NCBI GenBank assembly: GCA_004353515.1
Contig: SMNZ01000001.1
Span: 1,364,001 to 1,428,000, forward strand
DNA: 64,000 nt
Direction of reading: 5' to 3'
DNA from: Alteromonadaceae bacterium M269
GTDB taxonomy: Bacteria; Pseudomonadota; Gammaproteobacteria; Enterobacterales; Alteromonadaceae
The notes beneath the pieces are model-generated. The model did not search any database and had not been told where the DNA came from. It was given only the letters and a program-made list of their open reading frames with translations. This document shows positions 17,147 to 25,386 of the stretch, piece after piece. A program made the translations under genes and the position numbers. How positions within the stretch are numbered: the stretch's first letter is position 1; each line of letters opens with the position of its first letter.

Positions 17147-18205
17147 ATGTCGCAAGATAATGGCTCACCTAAAGATCCGTGGCAGCAAGGAAATAAAGGT
17201 CCCCCTGAACTCAATGAAACACTTGTTCAGGCTGTTAAGCGTTTTCAAAAGCTTCTTCCTGGTGGCAGTCCAAGAGGTTTTTTCATTATCCTGAGCCTCT
17301 TTTTACTCGGTACATTGATATGGACAGCCTTATATACAATACCTAGTGATTCCGTCGGCGTAGTCCAACGCTTTGGTAAATATATTTATGATGTCCCCCC
17401 AGGTCTTCACTTAAAATTCCCTTTGGGTATCGACACGGCAAAAGTTGTCCCGGTAAAACGACAGCTCAAGCAGGAATTTGGCTTTAATACGCCCCGCGCA
17501 ACCGACCAATTTCAAATCCCTCGAGGGTATAATCCCGTGCGTGAAACACAAATGGTCACCGGGGATTTGAACGCGGCATTAGTAGAGTGGGTAGTCCAAT
17601 ATCGCATCTCAGATCCGGTTAACTATTTATTTGAGGTTCGAGAACCCAGTGAAACACTGCGTTATGTGTCGGAATCCGTCATGCGGGAGGTTGTCGGTGA
17701 TCGTACAGTTGACGAGGTAATCACCATAGGTCGTCAGGAGATAGAATCAGAAGCTCTCGTAAAAATGCAGGCTTTGTCTACCAAATATATTATGGGTATC
17801 AGCATTGACCAAGTACAGTTAAAAAATATTAACCCTCCCCAACCTGTTCAGGAATCTTTTAATGAGGTGAATCAGGCACAACAGGAAAAAGAAAAACTCA
17901 TTAATGAAGCACGTCGAGATTACAACAAAGTGATACCCCTTGCGTTAGGTCAAAAAGACCAAAGGATCCGAGAAGCCGATGGCTACCGGATAAAGCGGAT
18001 CAATGAGGCAGAGGGCGATGCGGCTCGGTTTAATGCGCTATTTTCTGAATATGTCAAAGCACCAGAGGTAACTAAGCGACGGATTTATATCGAAACCATG
18101 CAAACAGTATTACCTAATATTCGAGCAAAAATAGTTATTGATGAAAGGGCAAATGGCATTTTGCCATTGTTAAACCTAGACGCAAAACTAGGAGAAAAAC
18201 CATGA
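17147..18205 (+). CDS. hflK: HflK-like SPFH (prohibitin) membrane protein
   Basis: 352 residues starting at ATG 17,147 (MSQDNGSPKDPWQQG); the frame runs further upstream only as an overlap with the Crp gene. It has the short glycine/proline-rich cytoplasmic start, one membrane segment (about 48-68), then an SPFH domain (SDSVGVVQRFGKYIYDVPPGLHLKFPLGID) and a coiled coil. HflK and HflC form a cage around the FtsH protease and modulate its activity; in E. coli they affect phage lambda lysogeny. Carriage on a transposon suggests an accessory second copy. It overlaps hflC by four bases. Confidence 0.88.
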   Translation: MSQDNGSPKDPWQQGNKGPPELNETLVQAVKRFQKLLPGGSPRGFFIILSLFLLGTLIWTALYTIPSDSVGVVQRFGKYIYDVPPGLHLKFPLGIDTAKVVPVKRQLKQEFGFNTPRATDQFQIPRGYNPVRETQMVTGDLNAALVEWVVQYRISDPVNYLFEVREPSETLRYVSESVMREVVGDRTVDEVITIGRQEIESEALVKMQALSTKYIMGISIDQVQLKNINPPQPVQESFNEVNQAQQEKEKLINEARRDYNKVIPLALGQKDQRIREADGYRIKRINEAEGDAARFNALFSEYVKAPEVTKRRIYIETMQTVLPNIRAKIVIDERANGILPLLNLDAKLGEKP

Positions 18206-19242
18206 GTACCTTTAAAAAACTCTCTACGCTTGCTGTCATTGTGTTTTTTGCCAGTACTGTGAAAGATGCTCTTTATGCAGTGAGTGAAGTTGAGCAGGTT
18301 ATTATTACCCAGTTCGGCAAGCCAGTAGGTCAGCCTGTAGTTAATGCTGGACTAAATATTAAACTTCCCTTTATTCAACAGGTGAATGCCATTGATAAGC
18401 GAGTATTAGAATGGGACGGCGAGCCCTCTGACATGCCTACTAAAGATAAACTCTATATTTCAGTGGATTTATTTGCACGCTGGCGTATTACCGATCCACT
18501 TCAGTATTTTTTGCGGTTACGAGATGAAAGGAGTGCACAATCAAGACTTGACGATATATTAGGCAGCGAAACACGTAATGCTGTAGCAAAGCATGAGCTT
18601 ATTGAGATTATACGAACCAGTAAAAACAGAGAACCCACGCAAGACGCGTTGTTGCTAAACGAAACAGAAGATGAATTGAAAATAGGGGTTTTAGTTCCAA
18701 TAAAAAAAGGTCGAAAGCTCGTAGAGCAGGAGATATTTAAAGCTGCTGCTGAAAAAGTGCAAGTATTTGGTATTGAACTGCTCGATATTCGCTTCAAACG
18801 TATTAACTATAATGAAAGCGTACGACCTAAAATTTATGAACGTATGGTCAGTGAACGCCGACAAATCGCCGAGCGATTTTTATCCGAAGGTAATGGTGAA
18901 GCAGCGAGAATAAGAGGCGATCGTGTAAGGGATCTAAATAAGATTGAATCCGAGGCTTACCGACAGGTCGAAGAGATCCGTGGGCAGGCTGACGCAAAAG
19001 CTGCAGAAATATACGCACGTGCCTATAATCAAACACCTCAGTCTATTAGACTCTATGAATTTACTCGCACTATGCAGTCATATCCAACCATTATTTCTGA
19101 TAATACAACGCTTGTTTTATCTACTCATAGTGATTTGCTGAAGTTCCTTAACGGCGTAGACGTGGAACAGGAAGAAGCTGGTCAAGACTCTTTATTTGAG
19201 TTAGAGCCTTCAACCCGTTTAGCAAAGGGGGATCTGCAATGA
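18202..19242 (+). CDS. hflC: HflC-like SPFH (prohibitin) membrane protein
   Basis: 346 residues. The N-terminal membrane anchor (about 8-28) is followed by the SPFH domain (SEVEQVIITQFGKPV...AGLNIKLPFIQQV) and the HflC C-terminal signature (RDLNKIESEAYRQVEEIRGQADAKAAEIYARAYNQ). It is the partner of HflK in the FtsH-associated complex. Its start overlaps the hflK stop (ATGA), so the two are co-translated in equal amounts. The usual chromosomal neighbour hflX is absent, consistent with cargo status. Confidence 0.9.
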   Translation: MSTFKKLSTLAVIVFFASTVKDALYAVSEVEQVIITQFGKPVGQPVVNAGLNIKLPFIQQVNAIDKRVLEWDGEPSDMPTKDKLYISVDLFARWRITDPLQYFLRLRDERSAQSRLDDILGSETRNAVAKHELIEIIRTSKNREPTQDALLLNETEDELKIGVLVPIKKGRKLVEQEIFKAAAEKVQVFGIELLDIRFKRINYNESVRPKIYERMVSERRQIAERFLSEGNGEAARIRGDRVRDLNKIESEAYRQVEEIRGQADAKAAEIYARAYNQTPQSIRLYEFTRTMQSYPTIISDNTTLVLSTHSDLLKFLNGVDVEQEEAGQDSLFELEPSTRLAKGDLQ

Positions 19243-19439
19243 CAACATCTAACCAAGAGATAATGTTGATGGAATATTATGGTATAACTAGTGAGCGGAG
19301 ACTGGTTTATCGATATAAGGGTTATCACTATAACAAGCTAGACGATGCCATCAATTTTGCTAGGCTGGATAACACTAATAGAATAGATTACAACTTAGAA
19401 TGTAAGGATGAAGAGATAGTTCAACGAGCAAAACGTTAA
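19239..19439 (+). CDS. Hypothetical small protein downstream of hflC (66 aa)
   Basis: Starts inside the hflC stop (ATGA overlap), which strongly suggests a real third cistron of the hflKC unit. Sequence MTTSNQEIMLMEYYGITSER...RYKGYHYNKLDDAINFA is soluble, with no membrane segment. Not recognised. Confidence 0.55.
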   Translation: MTTSNQEIMLMEYYGITSERRLVYRYKGYHYNKLDDAINFARLDNTNRIDYNLECKDEEIVQRAKR

Positions 19440-19621
19440 GGTGGCAAAGATTAAGTATTTACTTATCGCTTTTATCTTCGTTGTGAATTTGGTGAGCTGA
19501 TAATTTATTAGCTGCGGATGAATAAACGTTGATGCAAAAGATTACTTAGGCGGCATCACGGCACTCAGTTTTGTAAACTAATGACGTTGGAAGCTCTTTG
19601 GATACGATTGCGCTTTTGCAT

Positions 19622-19735
19622 AACCAGTATCGTTTAGCATTGTATTTCAGGTTATCTTATTTCTTCAGTATCAAATAGCGATGTATATTAATAAGAAGCT
19701 AGCTAGACCAGTACCACTTAGTATTGGAATTCACA
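19622..19735. repeat. Transposon end with spaced TnsB-type sites
   Basis: Inverted copies of the 20-bp site occur at about 19,623-19,642, 19,664-19,683 and 19,708-19,726, with spacers of about 20 bp, and the tip GAATTCACA is at 19,727-19,735. Cores read CAGTATCGTTTAGCAT, CAGTATCAAATAGCGAT and CAGTACCACTTAG. The dispersed spacing resembles the Tn7 left end. Confidence 0.85.
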
Positions 19736-19740
19736 GACGT
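19736..19740. repeat. Target-site duplication, right copy (GACGT)
   Basis: Exact repeat of 55-59, immediately outside the right tip of the transposon. Confidence 0.9.
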
Positions 19741-19765
19741 AGGAAACTACAAGAAAGTCGAATAA
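19736..19765 (+). pseudogene. lipA: Displaced 3' end of lipA
   Basis: Reads D-V-G-N-Y-K-K-V-E-stop in the frame that continues from bases 1-59 once the transposon and one GACGT copy are removed. These are the original last codons of lipA, now separated from the gene by 19.7 kb and not translated with it. Confidence 0.88.
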
Positions 19766-19770
19766 TGATA

Positions 19771-19803
19771 AAAAAGCTAAGCTCTAAGTGCTTAGCTTTT
19801 TTG
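19771..19803 (+). terminator. Original lipA terminator, displaced by the transposon
   Basis: AAAAAGCTAAGC and GCTTAGCTTTTTT form a strong stem followed by a T tract, directly after the displaced lipA stop codon. The intact lipA transcript no longer reaches it. Confidence 0.88.
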
Positions 19804-19864
19804 TTTTAATTCTCTTCGTGTTCACAAGTGCCCGACTAGGTTCAAAGACTATATATTAGACTCA

Positions 19865-20368
19865 ATGGCATTATCTCTTTCCAGTAGTGAAACCAACGCA
19901 TTGCTAGACGATGCGAATCAATGTGTCAGAGCCTGCTATGAGATTGCCGAATCCGTCCTGGGTCAACCGTTTGTTCTTCCCACAATCACTCTTAATCAAA
20001 GAGGGAAAATCGCGGGGTGCGCCAAGCTACAACAGAATCATTTGCGCCTTAATGCTTCTCTGTTTAAAGAAAATAAGGAAGAGTTTTTAGATGTAGTTAT
20101 TCCCCATGAAGTTTGTCACCTTCTAACTTATCAGCTCTATGGACGGGTCAAACCTCATGGTCGTGAATGGAAAGGGTTAATGAATAATTTATACGGATTG
20201 CCAGGCAAAGCAACACATAGCATGGATGTATCATCGGTGAGCCAAGCAACCTTCCCCTATCGATGCAATTGTGGACCTGTAGAACTCACAATCAGGCGAC
20301 ACAAGAAAGTACAGAAAGGTGTTCAATATTTTTGCAGGCGATGTAAAACACAACTGGAGCCGATATAA
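19865..20368 (+). CDS. sprT: SprT family zinc metalloprotease (chromosomal)
   Basis: 167 residues, the usual SprT length. Zinc-peptidase motif PHEVCHLL (H-E-x-x-H) about residue 80, with a third histidine in PHGREWK. The C-terminal zinc ribbon has CNCG and CRRC pairs. The SprT family is predicted to act on DNA-associated proteins. It begins about 100 bp after the displaced lipA end and converges on ylqF with 12 bp between stops. Confidence 0.9.
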   Translation: MALSLSSSETNALLDDANQCVRACYEIAESVLGQPFVLPTITLNQRGKIAGCAKLQQNHLRLNASLFKENKEEFLDVVIPHEVCHLLTYQLYGRVKPHGREWKGLMNNLYGLPGKATHSMDVSSVSQATFPYRCNCGPVELTIRRHKKVQKGVQYFCRRCKTQLEPI

Positions 20369-20380
20369 GTAATCCGAGCC

Positions 20381-21376
20381 TCAGTGTTTCTTACGAGACC
20401 GTCTTTCTTTCCTTTCTTGGCGTTGAGCAGTTTTGATATCGTACTTACTCATGCCTTTTTTCCCTTGTTTGAAACGTTCCTTACGAGCTGCATCTGCCGC
20501 TTTCTTTTCCGCGAGCTCTTCAGCCATCAGTTGTTCTTCTTTTTCCACCATTTCAGGAAGTTCAAGAGTCACGTTTCCTAATTTACCGGAACGAAATTCA
20601 TTGATCAGAACTTCACATATTTTGTGTAGATTGGCACGACCACCAGACCTCAACGCACCGCGATTCGCTGCAGCCATGTCGAGAAACTCAACTTCGGTTT
20701 CAGGTATATAATCAAGCTTAAATCGCTCTTGCACTACATCGGGGTAAGCCTTGATTAAAAAGTCAGCCAGATAAAACCCTATATCTTCATAGTCTATAGC
20801 TGTATCTTTAATGGCGGCACAAGCGGCCAACCGATAACCACTGTTAGGGTTTTCTATTTTGGGCCACAAAATACCTGGCGTATCCAATAGAGTTATACCT
20901 TCACCAAGATTAATCTTCTGCTGACTTTTAGTGACTGCAGGCTCATTACCCGTCTTGGCAATGATACGGTCAGATAAGATATTAATCAGCGTCGACTTAC
21001 CTACATTAGGTATGCCACAGATCATAACCTTGATATTTTTGATACCCGCCTCTTTCTCCGGCAGCATCTGGCGGCACAGGTCCTTTATTTGTTTGATTTT
21101 TCCCGTTTCATCCGAGCGAGTGGCAATAGTCTTAACATCTGATTCTTGCTCAAAATAAGCTTGCCATTTTGCCGTTGATTCAGGGTCAGCAAGGTCAGTT
21201 TTTGTCAAAACCTTAATGCAAGGCTTGTCTCTTCGTATTGATGCAATCAATGGGTTTTTACTTGAATAGGGTATCCGAGCGTCAAGCACCTCTATAAATA
21301 AGTCAATAGAGGGTAAGACTTCTTTCATTTCTTTTTGGGCCTTATGCATATGCCCTGGATACCACTGAATTGCCAT
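20381..21376 (-). CDS. ylqF: Ribosome biogenesis GTPase YlqF/RbgA
   Basis: 331 residues with the circularly permuted GTPase order: G4 (TKTD) first, then G1 (GIPNVGKST), and G3 (DTPG). Starts with the family hallmark MAIQWYPGHMHKAQKEM. It assists late large-subunit ribosome assembly. The C-terminus carries a basic, helical tail (KERFKQGKKGMSK...RSRKKH) not present in all homologues, likely for RNA binding. A terminator hairpin sits between it and the upstream gene, so it has its own promoter. Confidence 0.93.
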   Translation of the reverse strand: MAIQWYPGHMHKAQKEMKEVLPSIDLFIEVLDARIPYSSKNPLIASIRRDKPCIKVLTKTDLADPESTAKWQAYFEQESDVKTIATRSDETGKIKQIKDLCRQMLPEKEAGIKNIKVMICGIPNVGKSTLINILSDRIIAKTGNEPAVTKSQQKINLGEGITLLDTPGILWPKIENPNSGYRLAACAAIKDTAIDYEDIGFYLADFLIKAYPDVVQERFKLDYIPETEVEFLDMAAANRGALRSGGRANLHKICEVLINEFRSGKLGNVTLELPEMVEKEEQLMAEELAEKKAADAARKERFKQGKKGMSKYDIKTAQRQERKERRSRKKH

Positions 21377-21393
21377 TGAATAGACCTTGTTAG

Positions 21394-21427
21394 AAAAATC
21401 GCGGCTATTGTACTGTACTAGCCGCGA
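21394..21427 (-). terminator. Rho-independent terminator upstream of ylqF
   Basis: Perfect nine-pair stem TCGCGGCTA/TAGCCGCGA with an 11-base loop; on the minus strand it is followed by TTTTTC. It ends the transcript of the 21,443-22,233 pair. Confidence 0.75.
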
Positions 21428-21442
21428 GTCGGCTCACAAAAA

Positions 21443-21907
21443 TTAACTTCGACTTCGAATAATGGTTAGAGACAGCTTATCCCATTCAGCCGTCCCATAG
21501 CTTTGAACAAAATCAAGGTTCATAGAAGGAAACTCATCCAAAACCTGTTGATTCAACCCAATCGCTGTTAAGTATCCACTCCCTGCAACGACGAAGTGTC
21601 GCTTATAGGGCAATAAATATGACTCTTGACGTAAAAGATGAATCTCACGTGCCTCGGAATATGAAGAAAACCAATGATTAATCAAGCTATCGCAAGCAGG
21701 CGCATGAAAGAAAGTGCCAAAGTCGGCACTTTCAGGAGATTTACATTTACCTGATAATAGCTCACTGGCATGTTGCCATGAGTTAAATCCCATAGACATA
21801 GAAACCTCTTGTAAGTAGTGCTTTAACTGTTTAGAGCTTTCTTCTACTCGTTCTTTCTTTAATGCAATTTTGGCTTTTATCTTTATCTCATTTAACGCCA
21901 ACTTCAT
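21443..21907 (-). CDS. Hypothetical protein (154 aa)
   Basis: Lys/Glu-rich helical N-terminus (EIKIKAKIALKKERVEESSKQLKHYLQEV) followed by SMGFNSWQHASELLSG, a short motif seen in several uncharacterised or toxin-antitoxin-associated proteins. No membrane segment. Its start overlaps the stop of 21,904-22,233 (ATGA), so the two form an operon closed by the terminator at 21,394. Function unknown. Confidence 0.6.
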   Translation of the reverse strand: MKLALNEIKIKAKIALKKERVEESSKQLKHYLQEVSMSMGFNSWQHASELLSGKCKSPESADFGTFFHAPACDSLINHWFSSYSEAREIHLLRQESYLLPYKRHFVVAGSGYLTAIGLNQQVLDEFPSMNLDFVQSYGTAEWDKLSLTIIRSRS

Positions 21908-22233
21908 ACCAACTCTCCTTCCGAAAAATCCGGTTTAATAAAGCGGGCGGACAAAGCATTTGAAAGACTGTCGTTTAACAACAAAAAACCTGTCAGCATC
22001 AAGTGCATAGGCAACATAACTGACGCAGCAGAAACCTTAATATTGCTTATTTGATGTAATTCATAGAAAGCTTGTTCCAAATCGAGATTACCGTTTAACA
22101 ACATACTCATTCCAACAGGAATAAAGGTTGATAAAGTAATAGCAGCTAGTGATTTGTATGCTAAATCATCATAGACGTGGCAATATGATGGCGTTGGGGA
22201 TGAATAATAAATAGATGTGTTCGAAGAAGACAC
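21904..22233 (-). CDS. Hypothetical membrane protein (109 aa)
   Basis: Two likely hydrophobic segments (SLAAITLSTFIPVGMSMLL and VMLPMHLMLTGFLLL). Upstream partner of the 154-residue gene with overlapping codons. I do not recognise it. A small membrane protein paired with a soluble partner could be a regulatory or toxin-antitoxin-like unit, but nothing in the sequence proves that. Confidence 0.55.
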   Translation of the reverse strand: MSSSNTSIYYSSPTPSYCHVYDDLAYKSLAAITLSTFIPVGMSMLLNGNLDLEQAFYELHQISNIKVSAASVMLPMHLMLTGFLLLNDSLSNALSARFIKPDFSEGELV

Positions 22234-22450
22234 AATTCATATACCTCTAAGTCGTTATGGCGTTCCGCTGTGCCTACTTAGTTCGTAATGAACTGTTCTA
22301 AAAATATACCCGTCATCTTTGAAAATGCTTGTTTGTTGCACGCATTTCCAATTATTTAGGGTTCAGTTTAACAAGAGTGACTTCGTCTTTTGCGGATAGG
22401 CGTCTCTAAAGCCTTTTTATAAATTACCCGACCTCTCCTTGAGAGTCAAA

Positions 22451-23617
22451 CTACTCAGACTTTGGCGCAGCTCTCCGTCCATTTAACAGCCAGCCAATGG
22501 GAGTCCACTTAACAAAAACAACGTAAGTTAATAAGCCAATGAATAGCGTCCCCAATGAGCTCATTGCAAATTGAGTTAGCATTGAGAACTTAGTATCAAG
22601 CAACTTGAATTGGATAAACCAAAGGACCGGAAGATGAATGATGTATATCCAATACGAAGAGTCAGCAATAAACTTAACGAGCGAGTGGCGCACATCTGCA
22701 TAGCGTTGTCCCCAAACCAAGAGACACAAACTCATGTATACCCCAACATAAACTTCCAAAGCGGCAATGCCTAGTTGTCTTAATGAAAAATCTGGCGGCG
22801 ACATGAGTGCCAAAGAGTCTTCCATACTGATGCTACTTGGCATCAAACGAAAAAAAACCACGTACGCGACAACACCAGCTATCAACATAAACCAGCGATA
22901 AGGACTTAGCTTTTCTATAAAAGCTGGATACTGATAAAGTCCCCATCCCAATAGATAAAACAATCCATAAAAGCCGAATGACCATAATTGAGGCATGAAC
23001 TGCTCGGGCGCTGGAATAGGCGCGTGTTGGGTAACGAGTGCAGGTACTAGCAACATAGGAGCAACGAGTATGAAAGTAAGAGGCGATTTAAACACCTGAC
23101 TTCCCCAGTCCCATTTACTCCATTTCACAATGATCAAAGTCAGTAGATAAAAGAACGTGAGATTATATAGAAACCACAAATGCGTCGTTGTCAGAGGTGG
23201 TGATGGCGCATCTGGGTTTTGTGCCATAAAGCTCATCATTTGCAACATGGATGATTTGTTGTTTATGTTTTCAATTGCCCATCCAAAGATAATTACATAG
23301 CTAGCGATCACAACGGGCAGGAAAATAACGAAAGGCAGCGTGACGCGACTTAATCTGTTTTTGATCATGCCAACAGAACCGTATTTTTTAGTCAACAAAG
23401 CGGCGAAGAACCCTGCCAAAATGAAAAATAAAGGCATACGGAAGGTATGACTAAAGTACGCAAACACATCCATGGCTATTGAATTTTCGTGTGCGGCTGT
23501 TGGCCAGACTTGGCTTAACATAGGACCATAAGCTAGAGCTGCGTGGAAAAGCACACCTAACAACATGGCGAATGCGCGTAAATTGTCCATGTAATGGACA
23601 CGACTCATGCTACTCAT
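22451..23617 (-). CDS. Acyltransferase-3 family membrane protein (OpgC/MdoC-like)
   Basis: 388 residues with about ten membrane segments. The start (MDNLRAFAMLLGVLFHAALAYG) is the acyltransferase-3 signature, with the conserved histidine in VLFHA; FRMPLFFILAGFF is also typical. Such enzymes transfer acyl groups (often succinyl) to periplasmic glucans or surface sugars. OpgC-like by the overall pattern; substrate uncertain. It stands alone, with no opgG/opgH nearby. Confidence 0.8.
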   Translation of the reverse strand: MSSMSRVHYMDNLRAFAMLLGVLFHAALAYGPMLSQVWPTAAHENSIAMDVFAYFSHTFRMPLFFILAGFFAALLTKKYGSVGMIKNRLSRVTLPFVIFLPVVIASYVIIFGWAIENINNKSSMLQMMSFMAQNPDAPSPPLTTTHLWFLYNLTFFYLLTLIIVKWSKWDWGSQVFKSPLTFILVAPMLLVPALVTQHAPIPAPEQFMPQLWSFGFYGLFYLLGWGLYQYPAFIEKLSPYRWFMLIAGVVAYVVFFRLMPSSISMEDSLALMSPPDFSLRQLGIAALEVYVGVYMSLCLLVWGQRYADVRHSLVKFIADSSYWIYIIHLPVLWFIQFKLLDTKFSMLTQFAMSSLGTLFIGLLTYVVFVKWTPIGWLLNGRRAAPKSE

Positions 23618-23802
23618 AAGAGCATCTCCTTAAAAAGAATCGAATGATGACGGGAGAGAGCCTCTCCCAGGCTTAAGCTACATACCCAAAATCATTGGCG
23701 ACCGGCAAACGAATGCGCCCACAAGCCTAGATAAACTCAGTGATTGCGATGAGCTGATACTGCCAGCCGACAGGCACTTTCAAAGATAATGGGAATACAT
23801 AC

Positions 23803-24474
23803 TTACATAAAACACTGTTGCCTTGATTTGATACCAATAGTGCCGAGTGTTATCGACACTATGAGTACAATTTCGACAGCGATAATTTTGAAAACTGTAG
23901 GGGAGAAAACGGCGACATCTCCCCATAAGTTGTTACCGATATCGGGAATTCGAGCCATTGAGAATAAAAACACATTAAAAAATAAGTTTAGAACAACCAT
24001 GCTGACAATAGTTATAGGCTCTGAACCTGACAGAATACCGATACTCAACAGCAAAGCAGTCGCAACTAATATTTCAAGGGAACACACTATGGCCATGGGT
24101 AGAAGGCCATCTGATAAGCCACTGATATCAATTGCAAATACTAGCGTGGCTACAATAACAACCCAACACACACTGTAAATAGCGAGGACGCCTAAGGTCT
24201 TAGATATGACATAGTCAGTGACATTCAAAGGCAATCCCATAATAAAGGACAACTGATCTTCTTTCTTTTCAGTCACAACGGAAGAGATAGAAATATGAGC
24301 GCTAGCGCCAATTAAAACCGTAACCAGCAATACCTGTCCAATGTAATATGCAACAACAGATGGCGCTATCATCAGGAATGTTGCAGCGATACCGAGAACA
24401 CTATAGGCCACAATATAGCGACGGTACAACATCCAATCTTTCTTCACTAAGGCCTTTATCATCGGGATATTCAT
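23803..24474 (-). CDS. ABC transporter permease (ABC-2 type)
   Basis: 223 residues with about six hydrophobic segments and a cytoplasmic start typical of ABC-2 permeases (MIKALVKKDWMLYRRY). Its start overlaps the ATPase stop by four bases (ATGA). Together with the GntR regulator and ATPase this is a YtrA-YtrB-like exporter unit of unknown substrate; similar operons respond to cell-wall antibiotics in Firmicutes, but the gammaproteobacterial ones are uncharacterised. Confidence 0.8.
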   Translation of the reverse strand: MNIPMIKALVKKDWMLYRRYIVAYSVLGIAATFLMIAPSVVAYYIGQVLLVTVLIGASAHISISSVVTEKKEDQLSFIMGLPLNVTDYVISKTLGVLAIYSVCWVVIVATLVFAIDISGLSDGLLPMAIVCSLEILVATALLLSIGILSGSEPITIVSMVVLNLFFNVFLFSMARIPDIGNNLWGDVAVFSPTVFKIIAVEIVLIVSITLGTIGIKSRQQCFM

Positions 24475-25367
24475 ACCTTTTCTCCTGCTCTGCGATAATT
24501 CACATTGGCTAAGAATATCTCTTCCAATGTCATATTATCTGCTGCATGAACTTTAATATTTTGCTGTTTGTAAGCTTCAATCACTGCTTCATCGAACTGA
24601 TTACAAATGACTGATGCAATACGGCCGTCTTGTTCAACATTTATCGTAGAACCCAATGGTGTCAAAGGGTGTGTACTAGGTAACTCCAGCTGTATTCTTT
24701 TCCAGTTATCCAGAAAGCTCTCTTTGTTATCAGTATTGATAATGGCACCACGATCGATAAAGGTAATTTGATCGGATATCTTTTCCACATCAGCTGTATT
24801 GTGAGATGAAAACAAAACGGTCCGTGATTCATCGTTTAATATCAGAGCTAATTCCTGATTAACCTCTTGCCTGGCAACGGGATCAAGCCCAGTTGTAGGT
24901 TCATCAAGCACTAACAAATCAGGTTTACGCGCTAATACAAGTAACAGTTGTGCCTTGATATGTTGTCCTTTTGAAAACTGTTTAATGTTTTGTTCGAGGT
25001 TCAAATCAAATCGACCAAGCAATTCCTTTGCATATTTATCATCCCAGTGAGGGTAGATAGATTTAATAAATTCAATATGCCAACCAAGGTTTTTACTCCC
25101 ATACAACTTCATCTCTTCCGAGCTAAAACCGACTCGTTGCTTCACCTGAGTCTGCATTTCAGGCATGTTCATTCCCATCACAGAGACTTGCCCGCTATCT
25201 GCTTGCATCAAGCCCATAATCAAACGAATCGTTGTCGACTTACCTGCTCCATTAGCACCAACAAACCCCATAATTTGCCCTTTAGGCAATTCGAGGTTGA
25301 TGTCTTTCAAATCGAAATAATTAAAGTGTTTATTAACACCTGTTAATTGAATAGCGAGATCACTCAT
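24471..25367 (-). CDS. ABC transporter ATP-binding protein
   Basis: 298 residues from ATG 25,367 (MSDLAIQLTGVNKHF), chosen because GGGAG and AGG precede it; the frame is open to 25,406. Walker A GANGAGKST, a signature FSKGQ in place of LSGGQ (as in many ABC-2 ATPases), and Walker B LLVLDEP are visible. It powers the adjacent permease. Confidence 0.92.
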   Translation of the reverse strand: MSDLAIQLTGVNKHFNYFDLKDINLELPKGQIMGFVGANGAGKSTTIRLIMGLMQADSGQVSVMGMNMPEMQTQVKQRVGFSSEEMKLYGSKNLGWHIEFIKSIYPHWDDKYAKELLGRFDLNLEQNIKQFSKGQHIKAQLLLVLARKPDLLVLDEPTTGLDPVARQEVNQELALILNDESRTVLFSSHNTADVEKISDQITFIDRGAIINTDNKESFLDNWKRIQLELPSTHPLTPLGSTINVEQDGRIASVICNQFDEAVIEAYKQQNIKVHAADNMTLEEIFLANVNYRRAGEKV

Positions 25368-25386
25368 CCTATCTCCCACCCTTGCG

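Larger units (their letters stand above)
60..19735. mobile_element. Tn7-like transposon inserted in the 3' end of lipA (19,676 bp)
   Basis: The two tips are exact inverted repeats for nine bases (TGTGAATTC at 60-68, GAATTCACA at 19,727-19,735). Imperfect 20-bp TnsB-type sites follow each tip, and a GACGT duplication flanks the element. Joining bases 1-59 to 19,741 onward restores a continuous lipA reading frame followed by its terminator, which independently proves the boundaries. The machinery is tnsA, tnsB, tnsC and tniQ (6,053-10,440, minus) plus a tnsE-like gene at 142-1,881. The end with abutting sites resembles the Tn7 right end and is the one next to lipA, as in Tn7 at glmS. Cargo lies on both sides of the tns genes, an unusual layout. 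An IS982 element sits inside at 10,827-11,798. Confidence 0.93.

Noticed and set aside
60-19735. Possible CRISPR-associated transposon
   Set aside because: No cas genes and no CRISPR-like direct repeats with spacers anywhere in the element; the only 20-bp tandem repeats are the end sites.
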